DNA of 64,000 bases from Acidobacteriota bacterium (GTDB lineage: Bacteria > Acidobacteriota > Blastocatellia > RBC074), in the NCBI GenBank assembly GCA_018268995.1, contig JAFDVL010000053.1, positions 57,035 to 121,034 on the forward strand, given 5' to 3'. Below the pieces are notes generated by a model. It was not told the origin of the DNA. It saw only the letters and a program-made list of their open reading frames with translations, and made no database searches. A program made the translations under genes and the position numbers. Below are positions 7,709 through 16,908 of the stretch, piece after piece; the first letter of the stretch is position 1, and the number at the start of each line of letters is the position of its first letter.

Positions 7709-10663
7709 TTAATTCTCCGATTTCTGGCTGACTTCAGCCGCTGGTTTGTATTTCTCTTTTTCTTTCTCGCGTTGCAAATATGGAATTCCCTTCTCCATCC
7801 ATTCCGGCATTGGTGCGCCTTTCAATTTGTGATCGAAGTATTCCAGCATGCGTCGCGTGTAATCCTTTTGGTTTTGCCGACGGCGCAAGTTATGCGGCTC
7901 ACCGTTGTAAGTGAACATATACACTTCTTTGCCCAATCGCCGCAGCGCCAAATAGTATTCAATTCCCTGATACCACGGCACGGCATCATCCGCATCATTG
8001 TGAATCGTCAGAATCGGCGTTTGCACACGATCCATGCGAAAGAGAGGCGAATTTTCCAGAAAGCGCATCGGGTATTCCCACAACGTGCCACCGATTCGGC
8101 TTTGTGTGTGTTCGTACTGAAATTGTCGAGACAGCCCCGTGCCCCAGCGAATGCCACTGTATGCACTGGTCATATTCACCACCACGGCTCCGGGGGCAGC
8201 AGCCTTGAAGCGATTGGTTTGCGTGAGCATGTAAGCAATCTGGTAGCCGCCCCAACTATGCCCCTGAATGCCAATCGCATTTTCATCCACAAAGCCCTGA
8301 TCCACGACCGCCTGCACGCCGGGCAGGACGCATTTCATCGCGCTTTCGCCGGGATAGCCAATTGTGTAGACGATGTCGGGCATAAACACCAAATAGCCGT
8401 TGCTAGCGTAAACATACCGATTGATCGAATTGGTCGGGGTGGGGTGCGTGAAGCTATGCAAGGTATTCGTGAGCTTTTCGTAAAGATATACGATCATCGG
8501 GTATTTCTTTTTCGGGTCGAAATTATCCGGCTTGATCAAAATCCCGCTCAGCGCGACGCCATCCGTATTTCGGAAGCGCACCAGTTCCGCTTTGCCCCAA
8601 TTGAATTTGCTCAACTGCTCGCCCACATTGCTGACCTTTTTCAGGTCTTTGAAGTTTGAATTTGTCACGAGCAAATCAGGGTATTCGTCAAAGCGCGATG
8701 CCGTCAGCAGCAGGACATCAGCATCTTTGGCTTTCGTCGGGTTGGTAAAATTCTTTGCGGCCCAATGCAATTTTTCGGGTAAACCGCCATCCAGCTTATC
8801 GCGGTAAAACCCCGAATCACGCGTTTCGACGTTCTCAGCGCTCAGCAATAAAGGTTTGGCTGGATCAATGAAGCGCTCTTCACTATCAAGCCGCGAGTAC
8901 CGAAATTCGATTTTCTCTTTGCGCCCCACACCATCGGTTAAGTTCTTCGCGCTGCTGCCATCGGGCGCGACCTGCCAGATATCAAACTCATCGTACAACA
9001 ACACGTATTTGTCATCCTTGACCCAGCCGCCATTGCCGTACGCAGGCGCAGTGCTGGGCGAATCGTGATCTACGCGCCAGAAATTGACGCCGAGTTTCGC
9101 TGTCAGGTTCGTCATCTTTCCGTCTGGCACCGAAATCGAATGCCAGTCTTTGCCGTCAAAGACTAATCCGTATTTGCCATTCGGCGACCACGAAACACCG
9201 AACTGATTTTTCTTCAGCAACGACTTGCGCGCGCCGTCATTGGTGTTGACCAGGTAAACATCCGAGTAATTTGTGTCTACGCCAACCAATCGGCGATATT
9301 CACGGTCATCGGTGCCAATCGCCCATTGGCCTTTGTCAGCGGGGTTCAGGCCATTCATCGTTTCATCCGCAAGTTGGACGAATTTCTTTTCTTTCAGATG
9401 AAAGACCGCGCGGTACGAACGATTACGTTCCTGTGTGGCGCGCACCTTTTGCATCGGCTGGATGTAATCGTCTTTGTAATGCCACAGATCAACGCTGACT
9501 TTGTCATCGCCGTTTTCCTCTGCCCCCGATTCTTTCTCTGGCTCGGACGGCGGAGCAACGCCGAGGAATAACTTATTGCCATCAAGCGAAAAACTGAGGT
9601 TCGCGTTATCGCTGATGACGAGGCCAGAGCGAAAGTTTGCCGTGGAGGTCGAAACGATCTCCACCGCGTTGTCCTTGTTGTTGCGAGTCCAATGATAAAT
9701 CTTGAGCTTTGGCTGTTTGGCCGCAGCATCATCACGGTCGCTCGTGAAAGCCAGCTGGGTTTGATCTTCGTCCCAGGTGAGTCGCGCGTATTTGCCTTTG
9801 CCCGCCAGCAATTCAACGGGTGCGGAATCACTTCCCGGCACCGCAGCAAACACGCCGTTCAGTTCTTCTTTTCTGGCAGAAACCGTATAGACCAATGTTT
9901 TCGCATCTTTGCTAAAGCTGTAATCCAGCGCATTGGCAAACGTGCGCTCCGCCCCGCTGGTCAGATTTCGCAACACCAGATCGCTGCCATATTCCTTACG
10001 ATTGCCCGGTCTCCCTCCGGCTGCACCTGCCCTGCCGCCACCGCCACGTTGCTGGTCTTCAACCTCGTCACCGGGCTTTGGTGCATCGGCTTCGGGCTTC
10101 TTCTCTTCGGGTTTGGCTTCAAGCTGATATGCAACCCAGCCAGCAGCATCTTCCGGCACCTGAAAGCTTTTGACTTTCTCAATGCGTGTCACCTGCCCAT
10201 TGCTCAAATCCAGAATGGCAAGCGCGTTTTTGGGCATTTCTTCAGGCTTCTTTTTGTCTTTTTTAGCTTGATTGAGTTCGGCTTTGGTCGGCTCAATCGT
10301 GAACAGGACAAAACGATTGTCCGCCGTAAAATAGGGGCGAACGGCCCGATTGGCCTGCCCGAATGCGGGCGCGGCTCCCGGCTCGCCTGCATCAGACGGA
10401 GGTTGCGGGGGGCGATAGCCGCGATTGGTTTTCCATTCTGCCCCGGAAGCAAGGTTGCGGACGATAATTTCGCCATCGCCATCCTGTGGCATCAGCGCAT
10501 AGGCAACCCATTTGCCATCGTGCGATAGTTGCTGTGCCTGAATAGACTTCCAGCTATCAAAATCCTGATGGCTGAATGCACGCTTATTTTGCGCAGAAAG
10601 CGACAGGGCAAAAAGCATTAGGGCGGTAACCGTCAAGGCCAAATGAAGGGGCTTTCGTCTCAT
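7709..10663 (-). CDS. Secreted S9 family serine peptidase (prolyl oligopeptidase/DPP-like)
   Basis: A 984-residue protein. A signal peptide (about 1-24) precedes a long N-terminal beta-propeller with WD40/PD40-like blades and a Lys/Gly-rich low-complexity insertion. The C-terminal alpha/beta hydrolase has catalytic Ser803 in GHSWGGYQ, Asp892 in HNDADDAVP and His924 in NGEPHNL. S9 enzymes cleave short peptides, often after Pro or Ala. I moved the start to ATG 10663 because an exact AGGAGGAAATTACG ribosome site and signal peptide begin there. The in-frame extension to 10765 has no support. This is likely nutrient-scavenging peptide degradation in the periplasm or outside the cell. Confidence 0.93.
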   Translation of the reverse strand: MRRKPLHLALTVTALMLFALSLSAQNKRAFSHQDFDSWKSIQAQQLSHDGKWVAYALMPQDGDGEIIVRNLASGAEWKTNRGYRPPQPPSDAGEPGAAPAFGQANRAVRPYFTADNRFVLFTIEPTKAELNQAKKDKKKPEEMPKNALAILDLSNGQVTRIEKVKSFQVPEDAAGWVAYQLEAKPEEKKPEADAPKPGDEVEDQQRGGGGRAGAAGGRPGNRKEYGSDLVLRNLTSGAERTFANALDYSFSKDAKTLVYTVSARKEELNGVFAAVPGSDSAPVELLAGKGKYARLTWDEDQTQLAFTSDRDDAAAKQPKLKIYHWTRNNKDNAVEIVSTSTANFRSGLVISDNANLSFSLDGNKLFLGVAPPSEPEKESGAEENGDDKVSVDLWHYKDDYIQPMQKVRATQERNRSYRAVFHLKEKKFVQLADETMNGLNPADKGQWAIGTDDREYRRLVGVDTNYSDVYLVNTNDGARKSLLKKNQFGVSWSPNGKYGLVFDGKDWHSISVPDGKMTNLTAKLGVNFWRVDHDSPSTAPAYGNGGWVKDDKYVLLYDEFDIWQVAPDGSSAKNLTDGVGRKEKIEFRYSRLDSEERFIDPAKPLLLSAENVETRDSGFYRDKLDGGLPEKLHWAAKNFTNPTKAKDADVLLLTASRFDEYPDLLVTNSNFKDLKKVSNVGEQLSKFNWGKAELVRFRNTDGVALSGILIKPDNFDPKKKYPMIVYLYEKLTNTLHSFTHPTPTNSINRYVYASNGYLVFMPDIVYTIGYPGESAMKCVLPGVQAVVDQGFVDENAIGIQGHSWGGYQIAYMLTQTNRFKAAAPGAVVVNMTSAYSGIRWGTGLSRQFQYEHTQSRIGGTLWEYPMRFLENSPLFRMDRVQTPILTIHNDADDAVPWYQGIEYYLALRRLGKEVYMFTYNGEPHNLRRRQNQKDYTRRMLEYFDHKLKGAPMPEWMEKGIPYLQREKEKEKYKPAAEVSQKSEN

Positions 10664-10995
10664 CGTAATTTCCTCCTGAAAGACGAGAAAAGGGTAATTT
10701 ATGAGTTGTGGTCTCAAGTAAGTAAGTACGCCAGAGATGATGATACAAGAGGGACAGCTTGACAACTCTATGCCGTGGGATTGGATGAATTCCAGGTGAT
10801 TGATTGCGAAAACAACGCTTGCGCTACATTTTTGCAGGAAGGTGAGAATTTTCAGAGCAGGATTACGCGTTCATGGGCTGGAGCATTTCATCTGCTCCCT
10901 ACTGGTCGCGGTACTGACAGAACAGGGCAATCTGGACTTGTGCTGGCGTTGGTATATCCTGACAGAAAGCGAAATCAAACAGAAAGGACAAATCA
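10664..10995. other. 332-nt gene-free gap with a solo palindrome unit
   Basis: This holds the divergent promoter region of the S9 peptidase and the MBL gene. I see no convincing gene; in-frame stretches here have no family features. Around 10891-10918 lies a single unit (CTACTGGTCGCGGTACTG) that matches, in reverse orientation, half of the paired palindrome at 42643-42710. Confidence 0.5.
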
Positions 10996-11718
10996 ATGAT
11001 TACGAATCCTCAATTTGGCACCAACATTCAGGAAATCACAGATGGCATCTACCGCATTAACACGCCTGTACCGGGCTTTTCGTTCAATCAATATTTGATC
11101 GTGGACGATGCGCCGCTTCTTTTTCATACCGGGCCACGCAAGATGTTTCCACTTGTGCGCGAAGCGGTTGCCAGCGTCCTGCCTGTTGAGCAATTGCGCT
11201 ACATCAGCTTTTCTCATGTCGAAGCCGATGAATGTGGTTCGCTTAACGAGTGGCTGGCCGTTGCCCCGCACGCAATTCCGGTTTGCAGCAAGGTCGCCGC
11301 GATGGTTTCAATCACAGACCTGGCAGATCGCCCGCCGCAAGGGCTGGCAGATGGTGAAGTCCTATCGCTCGGCACGCATCAGGTGCAATGGTTTGACACG
11401 CCGCATCTGCCGCACGGTTGGGAATGCGGCTACCTGCTGGAACAACACACCCGAACCCTGCTGTGCGGAGACTTGTTTACGCAAGGCGGCGACGCGCATC
11501 CTGCCGTCACCGAGGCTGACATTCTGGAACCGAGCGAAGCCTTTCGCCAGCAAATGGATTATTACGCGCATACACCTAAACAAGCTGAAATGCTGGCGCG
11601 GTTAGCCGCAACGAATCCAACCACGCTGGCTTGCATGCACGGCAGCGCGTGGCGCGGTGCAGGAGCAAGCTTATTGCAGGGTTTGGCAGACAGCCTGAGC
11701 AAGTCCGCCAGAGGATGA
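10996..11718 (+). CDS. MBL-fold metallohydrolase, flavodiiron (ODP)-like
   Basis: A 240-residue metallo-beta-lactamase fold with the ligand pattern of the oxygen-reducing diiron proteins: H74-V-E76-A-D78-E-C-G in place of the usual HxHxDH, His137/140 in TPHLPHGW, Asp159 in CGDLFTQGG and His215 in ACMHGSAWRG. No flavodoxin domain follows, so it is the diiron/MBL half alone. Related stand-alone proteins may act in O2/NO handling or as hydrolases. An AGAAAGGACA ribosome site lies upstream of ATG 10996. It is monocistronic, with a palindrome-rich gap after it. Confidence 0.85.
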   Translation: MITNPQFGTNIQEITDGIYRINTPVPGFSFNQYLIVDDAPLLFHTGPRKMFPLVREAVASVLPVEQLRYISFSHVEADECGSLNEWLAVAPHAIPVCSKVAAMVSITDLADRPPQGLADGEVLSLGTHQVQWFDTPHLPHGWECGYLLEQHTRTLLCGDLFTQGGDAHPAVTEADILEPSEAFRQQMDYYAHTPKQAEMLARLAATNPTTLACMHGSAWRGAGASLLQGLADSLSKSARG

Positions 11719-12108
11719 GAAGGCGGGTGAAAAATCTACGAAAACCGTAATACTTTTGCGTGCAGGCAGCGAGTTCCGCCGGGCAAGCTCCCGCATTAAG
11801 GCTTACTCAAAGTCGCCAACGGCGACCCACAAAATAGCGTAGGGTCAAGCGAACTGCGGTGAGCGCCACCCTACGATCTCAGCAGCAAGCGTTCCGACGC
11901 TGAAGGCGTCGCACCTTGCCACGGGCGGTTCGTCACCTTCGGCGACAGATTTTTTTCTGACTGCAACGTAGCGATGCTCGCTACGCTATACTATTTGTCA
12001 TCTTCGATGACCCAAAAAAAACTACTTTGAATAAGCCCTCGCTCCCTCATCTTCGCCTAAAAATCGGCTGGCGTCGTCCAGTGGTTTGTGTCAAACTGCC
12101 TGCACGTT
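11719..12108. repeat. 390-nt gene-free region dense in small palindromes
   Basis: Several short hairpins are packed here. They include GTCGCC-AAC-GGCGAC near 11813, an 8-bp stem at 11838-11845/11868-11875 (CGTAGGGT and complement), GACGC-TGAAG-GCGTC near 11897, and GTAGCGA-TGC-TCGCTAC near 11969. No ORF has support. It resembles degraded REP-type units rather than a single terminator. The promoter of the downstream sigma factor must lie at its right end. Confidence 0.55.
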
Positions 12109-12702
12109 ATGACGTCGCAGAATCCACAATCGGAAGAAGTCACGCGCTTATTGGTTAATTACAGCAATGGCGATCAGCAGGCGCTCGAACAACTGCTGCC
12201 ATTGGTTTACAACGAACTCCGTCGTCTGGCTGCCGGGTATTTGCGGCGCGAGCGCGAAGATCATACGTTGCAACCAACCGCCCTGGTACATGAAGCCTAT
12301 TTACGATTGCTGGGGCAGGAAGTGGAGTGGAAGAATCGCGCGCACTTCTTTGGCGTTGCAGCAAATATGATGCGGCGTATTTTGGTGGATCACGCGCGCC
12401 AGCATCAGGCAGAAAAGCGCGGCAGTGGCGATGTCAAAATTGCGCTGGATGAAGCGATTAATCTTTCCAGTGAACGCGCGGCAGATTTACTTGCATTGGA
12501 TGATGCGCTCACGGCTTTGGCTGAATTCGACCCGCAAAAAAGTCGCATGATTGAACTGCGCTATTTTGCGGGCTTGTCGGTTGAAGAAACTGCCCAGGTG
12601 CTCGGCATCAGCATTGCGACATTCTCACGGCAATGGAAAACCACGAAAGCGTGGCTGTATCGTGAAATCACCAGAACCGTCCCAGAAACACCAGCCGATT
12701 AA
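12109..12702 (+). CDS. ECF RNA polymerase sigma factor (TIGR02999/ECF-like)
   Basis: A 197-residue sigma-70 ECF factor. The sigma2-like region runs from about 15 to 85 (LLPLVYNELRRLAAGYLRRE, the HTLQPTALVHEAYLRL signature of the TIGR02999 group, and HFFGVAANMMRRILVDHAR). Region 4 holds a helix-turn-helix at about 155-180 (RMIELRYFAGLSVEETAQV, LGISIATFSRQWKTTKAWL). No anti-sigma factor is adjacent. In Acidobacteria and Planctomycetes this group often accompanies Ser/Thr kinases, and a large kinase lies 6 kb away on the other strand. I prefer ATG 12109; an in-frame GTG at 12088 is possible and neither has a clear ribosome site. The stop overlaps the convergent cytochrome stop by 4 nt. Confidence 0.92.
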   Translation: MTSQNPQSEEVTRLLVNYSNGDQQALEQLLPLVYNELRRLAAGYLRREREDHTLQPTALVHEAYLRLLGQEVEWKNRAHFFGVAANMMRRILVDHARQHQAEKRGSGDVKIALDEAINLSSERAADLLALDDALTALAEFDPQKSRMIELRYFAGLSVEETAQVLGISIATFSRQWKTTKAWLYREITRTVPETPAD

Positions 12703-13118
12703 CTTTGTTTGGAGCCAAGAGTTTTCAGGTAAGCAGCCACGGCTTCAGCATCTTCACGAGACAGGCGAAAAGGCGGCATTGGCGGGCGGACATGTCTGCC
12801 TGCAGGAAGATCACCCGTCTGTAAAAATTTCGCCGCTTCCGCCTCTGTCAAGCTCGGCAAGCCTGCAATCGCAGGGGCCGCCTGTGCCCAGGGCATCGGA
12901 ACGGTAGGCGCAATGCTCAACGGGCTTCCCTGCAATGACCGGGCAAGGTCTAGTTCACCGCGTTGGGTGCGGGGCGTGTGACAATCAGCACACATTCCGA
13001 CGTTTTCTATGAGGTATTTTCCGCGCGCCAGTTTTTGTACGTGTGGATCGCTGGCGGCACAGCCCCAGGCCAATGCCAGCCAAATAACAATACTCAACGA
13101 CAAAAGAATCTTTTTCAT
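12699..13118 (-). CDS. Small class I cytochrome c, probably a lipoprotein
   Basis: A 139-residue protein with a hydrophobic export signal ending in LAWGC20, a plausible lipobox Cys. One haem motif C43-A-D-C46-H47 is present, with a distal Met ligand candidate M114 in RPPMPPFRLS. The C-terminal helix EDAEAVAAYLKTL is typical of a monohaem cytochrome c. It resembles the cytochromes paired with alcohol or aldehyde dehydrogenases, but no partner dehydrogenase is adjacent. The start at 13118 is set by an AGGAGAAACACGC site. The longer in-frame reading to 13250 lacks coding features. Confidence 0.88.
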   Translation of the reverse strand: MKKILLSLSIVIWLALAWGCAASDPHVQKLARGKYLIENVGMCADCHTPRTQRGELDLARSLQGSPLSIAPTVPMPWAQAAPAIAGLPSLTEAEAAKFLQTGDLPAGRHVRPPMPPFRLSREDAEAVAAYLKTLGSKQS

Positions 13119-13291
13119 GCGTGTTTCTCCTGAAGGGAAATATTTTTCTATTTCACTGCATGAACTAACGCGTAAAAATCCGGCTGAATTTTTCACGCAA
13201 ACTATTTTTGTCAGGATTTTTTCACTTGCAGGCGAGAGGCATTCTTCCACTGATTCTTGCTATCAGCAGAGGAGAGTCATCGCAAATCGTC

Positions 13292-16270
13292 CTACGATGA
13301 CGACTTGTACTGCCGATGCAGATTGGCAATCACCGCGATCAACTCCGCAGGCTCAACGGGTTTCGGAACATGGCTTTGAAACCCCGCAGCAAGTGCGCGA
13401 ACACGGTCTTCGGCGCGCGTGTGCGCAGTCAGGGCAATGGCAGGAGTATCTTGACTATCCGACTGGCGCACCTTACGAATAAAAGTGTAGCCATCTTCAC
13501 CTGGCATTTCGATGTCGCTGATGATGACCTGGATAGGGTGCTCGCTCAGCACCTTCAACCCCTTTATGCTCGACTCTGCGGTAATTACATCTGCCCCGCT
13601 ACTTTTCAGCATACTGAACAACAAGTCTCTGGCATCGGGTTCATCATCAACAATCAGCAACCGCAATCCCTCCAGTTGAAGGCTCTGGTCTTCTGAAACG
13701 CCTTGCTGAAGGGCGACAGAAATGTGCGAATCGGCGGAGCGACGACCGGCATTAACCAGCGGCAAGAGAACAGTAAAGGAGGAACCTTCGCCTTCGCCAG
13801 GACTTTGGACGTGAACAGTTCCGCCATGCAGTTCAGTCAGGTGACGCACGATTGCCAGCCCTAAACCAAGCCCACCGTGAGGACGTGTGATTGAGGAATC
13901 GGCCTGTCGAAAGCGATCAAAAACATAGGGAAGAAATGCAGGGTTGATCCCCGCTCCAGTGTCACTCACCGTCAATTCCAGATGAGAATGGATGGCTTCG
14001 AGTTCGACGAGAACTGAGCCATCACGGGGCGTGAACTTGATTGCATTCGCCAGTAAATTCCAAACGATTTGCTGCAAGCGTTCGCCATCGCCAATCAGCA
14101 TTGTATTTTCGGCATGCTGGACAAAATACAGCCCGACGCCTTTGGCATCTGCGGTGGGCCGCACTACGTTTAGTGCGGCTTCGATGATGGTGGGCAGGTC
14201 AACAGGCCGTAAATCCAACTGCATTTTGCCGCTGATGATGCGCGAAACATCCAGCAAATCTTCGATCAGACGATTTTGTGAGCGGGCATTGCGTTCGATG
14301 GTTTCCAATGCATGTTGCGTTTTTTCAGGGGACAATTTGCCGACCTGTAACAACTTGGCCCAACCGAGAATGCCGTTGAGCGGTGTGCGTAGTTCGTGCG
14401 AAACGGTTGCCAGAAAATCATCCTTCAGACGGTTTGCCTCTTCTGCCAGTGCCCGCGCCTGGCGTGATTCGGCATAGGCGCGCACACTGGCCAGAGCCAA
14501 ATCAGCAGCACTGGCTAACGACCCAAGCAACTCAATCTCGTATTCACTGGCGCGATATTTTTTGTCCCAATACACGCCTATCGCGGCAACCGGCATTCCG
14601 GGGCCAACGGGCGTCATCAACAAGCTTTGGACAAAGGTATCTGCATAGGCTGCATGTGGAACGCGGGCATCCTGATAAATATCTTCGATAACCACCTGCT
14701 GATCTTCTCGCATTGCCCAGCCTGAAATACATTTATCCAGTGGGAATTCCTGTCCCGCCCAGAGTGGTGAAACTGAATCCTCGTAGACATAACGAACGCG
14801 ATCCCCCTCCCGCAGCACAAAGCTTGCCCCTTGCGCGTTGGTTAATTCACGGGCAGCCCGGCAGATGATGGCGGTCACTTGTTCAATCTTGAAAGCCCCG
14901 ACCAAAGCACGATTCGTTTCCGTCAGTTTTAACCCATCGTGATAGCGGCGTTCACGCTCTTCCTCGGCACGTTTGCGCTCAGTGATGTCAACGAAAGCAC
15001 TCACTGCGCCACGAACCTGCCCACTACTATCTCGCAATGGCACTGCATGTCCGTATAAGCTGCGTCGTTGCCCATTATTAAAAACGACTTCTTCTTCAAA
15101 ATTGCGCACCTCTCTGCCACGGGCTGCAATCTGGACAGGCAGCTCATGCGGTTGTAGTTCCTGCCCATCCTTGAAAACCTTGAAATGGCGCGGCTGCTCT
15201 TCGGCAGGGGCAGATAAAGAATGATTTTCCTTTTCTCCAACCTGTAACAACTCGCTGGCAGCCCGGTTGCCAGTAATGACCGAACAGGCAGGATCATGGG
15301 CCAGCCAAACAAGGGCGGGCACGGCATTCATCAAGGCTTCCAGTTCCTCGGTGCGGGCACGTTCGCGTTCCTGATTTTCGCGTAATGATTTTTCTGCCTG
15401 CTTGTGCTTTGTGACATCGGCAATGACCGTCAGCGCACACGGCTCGCCATCCACTTCAATTAATTCCGCCGAAAGGATGCCGATGAGTTCCTGCCCAAAA
15501 CGCGTTTTGAACTTATATTCCGCATTGCGAATGCGCCCCTGTTGCTGAACCAGTGCAAGTTCGGCCTCGCGATCCTGTGGCGTAGCCCAGACGCCAAGTT
15601 CGGCGGTCGTTCGCCCGATGGCTTCTTCGCGGGTGTATCCGGTCAAATGAACGAACATCTCATTCACCTCGACGAGATTGCCGGTTTTGAGAGAAGAGAT
15701 CGTCATCACAAATGGACTTGCATTAAAGGCTTTGTCAAAACGTTCTTCGCTTTTGTGGAGTGCGGTTGCCTCGGCACGTTGACACGCGACCAGCTTAAAA
15801 ACCCGATTTACTCGGTGCAGAAGTTCGTGCGAGCTGAAAGGCTTGAGGAGATAATCATCAGCGCCTGCCTGCACCCCCTCAACACATCGCGCCTCTTCAG
15901 TGCGATCAGACATCAGAATTAAAGGAAGCGCGGCAGTGTTCTGACTCGCACGCAATTCCTTCAGCAAACCTAGCCCATCCAGATCATCCGCCAAAACCAG
16001 ATCGGGGCGCTGTTGTTCAATCAGCGGCAGTGCGGGTTGTCCGTCTGACACGGCAACAACGTCATAAAGTGTGCCTAACGATTGTTGAATCGAATTGCGC
16101 CCATCGGCATCATCACAGACCACAATGATTTTCATTTTTTCCCCAGCCGAAATACTCGAATGGAGCGCCGCTCCCCCGGCTCCGCCATTGATCGGCCTCT
16201 CCGCAGCATCCCTGCCTCCAGGCCAAACATCAGATGCACTACGATTGGCCTTTCTTTTACGACTATTCAT
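13292..16270 (-). CDS. Hybrid sensor histidine kinase with two receiver domains, PAS and GAF domains
   Basis: A 992-residue soluble sensor. The order is a basic N-terminal tail (1-45), a receiver (46-170, KIIVVCDDADG and LVLADDLDG, with LLKPF), a PAS domain (about 175-295), a second PAS (about 310-425) and a GAF domain (about 445-590). HisKA follows with phospho-His near residue 625 in SHELRTPLNG, then HATPase_c (NLLANAIKF, DTGAGI, GGLGLGLAI) and a C-terminal receiver (LLIVDDEPDARD, phospho-Asp near 917 in IISDIEMPGEDGY). No membrane helices are seen, so the signal is probably cytosolic. An AGGAG site precedes ATG 16270. An internal Met at residue 46 would remove only the tail. Confidence 0.93.
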   Translation of the reverse strand: MNSRKRKANRSASDVWPGGRDAAERPINGGAGGAALHSSISAGEKMKIIVVCDDADGRNSIQQSLGTLYDVVAVSDGQPALPLIEQQRPDLVLADDLDGLGLLKELRASQNTAALPLILMSDRTEEARCVEGVQAGADDYLLKPFSSHELLHRVNRVFKLVACQRAEATALHKSEERFDKAFNASPFVMTISSLKTGNLVEVNEMFVHLTGYTREEAIGRTTAELGVWATPQDREAELALVQQQGRIRNAEYKFKTRFGQELIGILSAELIEVDGEPCALTVIADVTKHKQAEKSLRENQERERARTEELEALMNAVPALVWLAHDPACSVITGNRAASELLQVGEKENHSLSAPAEEQPRHFKVFKDGQELQPHELPVQIAARGREVRNFEEEVVFNNGQRRSLYGHAVPLRDSSGQVRGAVSAFVDITERKRAEEERERRYHDGLKLTETNRALVGAFKIEQVTAIICRAARELTNAQGASFVLREGDRVRYVYEDSVSPLWAGQEFPLDKCISGWAMREDQQVVIEDIYQDARVPHAAYADTFVQSLLMTPVGPGMPVAAIGVYWDKKYRASEYEIELLGSLASAADLALASVRAYAESRQARALAEEANRLKDDFLATVSHELRTPLNGILGWAKLLQVGKLSPEKTQHALETIERNARSQNRLIEDLLDVSRIISGKMQLDLRPVDLPTIIEAALNVVRPTADAKGVGLYFVQHAENTMLIGDGERLQQIVWNLLANAIKFTPRDGSVLVELEAIHSHLELTVSDTGAGINPAFLPYVFDRFRQADSSITRPHGGLGLGLAIVRHLTELHGGTVHVQSPGEGEGSSFTVLLPLVNAGRRSADSHISVALQQGVSEDQSLQLEGLRLLIVDDEPDARDLLFSMLKSSGADVITAESSIKGLKVLSEHPIQVIISDIEMPGEDGYTFIRKVRQSDSQDTPAIALTAHTRAEDRVRALAAGFQSHVPKPVEPAELIAVIANLHRQYKSSS

Positions 16271-16908
16271 CTACTCTTACTCTCCTGAAAAATGGGCAGC
16301 GACATATCCAGTTGTGCGCCGCCGAGGCGTAACAGTTGAAGTACTGCGGTAACGAGTCGAACAATCTTCAGGCAAACAGACCTGACTTCATCGGGGGCAA
16401 CCGGAAGATTATCAGGCAACACGCTGTTACCAGCCAAACAAATCACCAGCAGGAAGGTTTTGGGAAGCCCGCACGAGGCTTAAACGAACCACTCATCTCG
16501 CAGGTAACCAATGTTATGTTTTCCCTCAAAAAACTGCGTAATTTCCAATCCATTGCGTGCGATTTTAATGGGCCAAACTTCCTCGAAGACATACGCAATC
16601 CCGCAGAAACAGATGAACGAATAAAATAGCATTTTATGCCAATGTGAAATTAGAAAAAATCAACTCTAATCATTGAATAGTTGTCTTTGGATTTGTTTCG
16701 CTTATAATCCACTCACGTTGCCAAATACATAAATATCGAAATTTTACGGTGGAGGACGCGGACGGAATTGGACGTTGCTTGAAGGGAAGAGCAGATTCTG
16801 ACCAGAATCAAATCTGCGCTTGTTCGATCACTATTTCCAACCCTCTTCTGCGTTTTTTGCTCACGTTGTAATAAGGCTTATTGCCTAGCAAATAAGGTTT
16901 CCAACATC
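16271..16908. other. 638-nt gene-free intergenic region
   Basis: This separates the divergent sensor kinase and 679-residue protein genes. Open frames here (for example 16336-16629) lack ribosome sites or recognisable composition. The stretch 16630-16740 is clearly AT-richer than the surroundings and contains a sigma-70-like promoter. The 3' part (about 16745-16908) would be a long 5' leader of the downstream gene; no riboswitch class was recognised. Confidence 0.5.
16681..16708 (+). promoter_or_regulatory. Candidate sigma-70 promoter for the 679-residue protein
   Basis: TTGTCT (16681-16686) and a perfect TATAAT (16703-16708) are separated by 16 nt in an AT-rich stretch, reading toward the GTG start at 16909. 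The leader would be about 195 nt. Confidence 0.45.

Noticed and set aside
7568..8659. 363-residue plus-strand frame opposite the S9 peptidase
   Set aside because: Composition is typical of an antisense reading; the opposite strand has the complete catalytic triad of an S9 peptidase.
9692..10528. 278-residue plus-strand frame
   Set aside because: Antisense to the S9 peptidase propeller, no recognisable features.
16336..16629. 97-residue plus-strand frame in the 638-nt gap
   Set aside because: No ribosome site, mixed composition, no domain; better explained as non-coding spacer.
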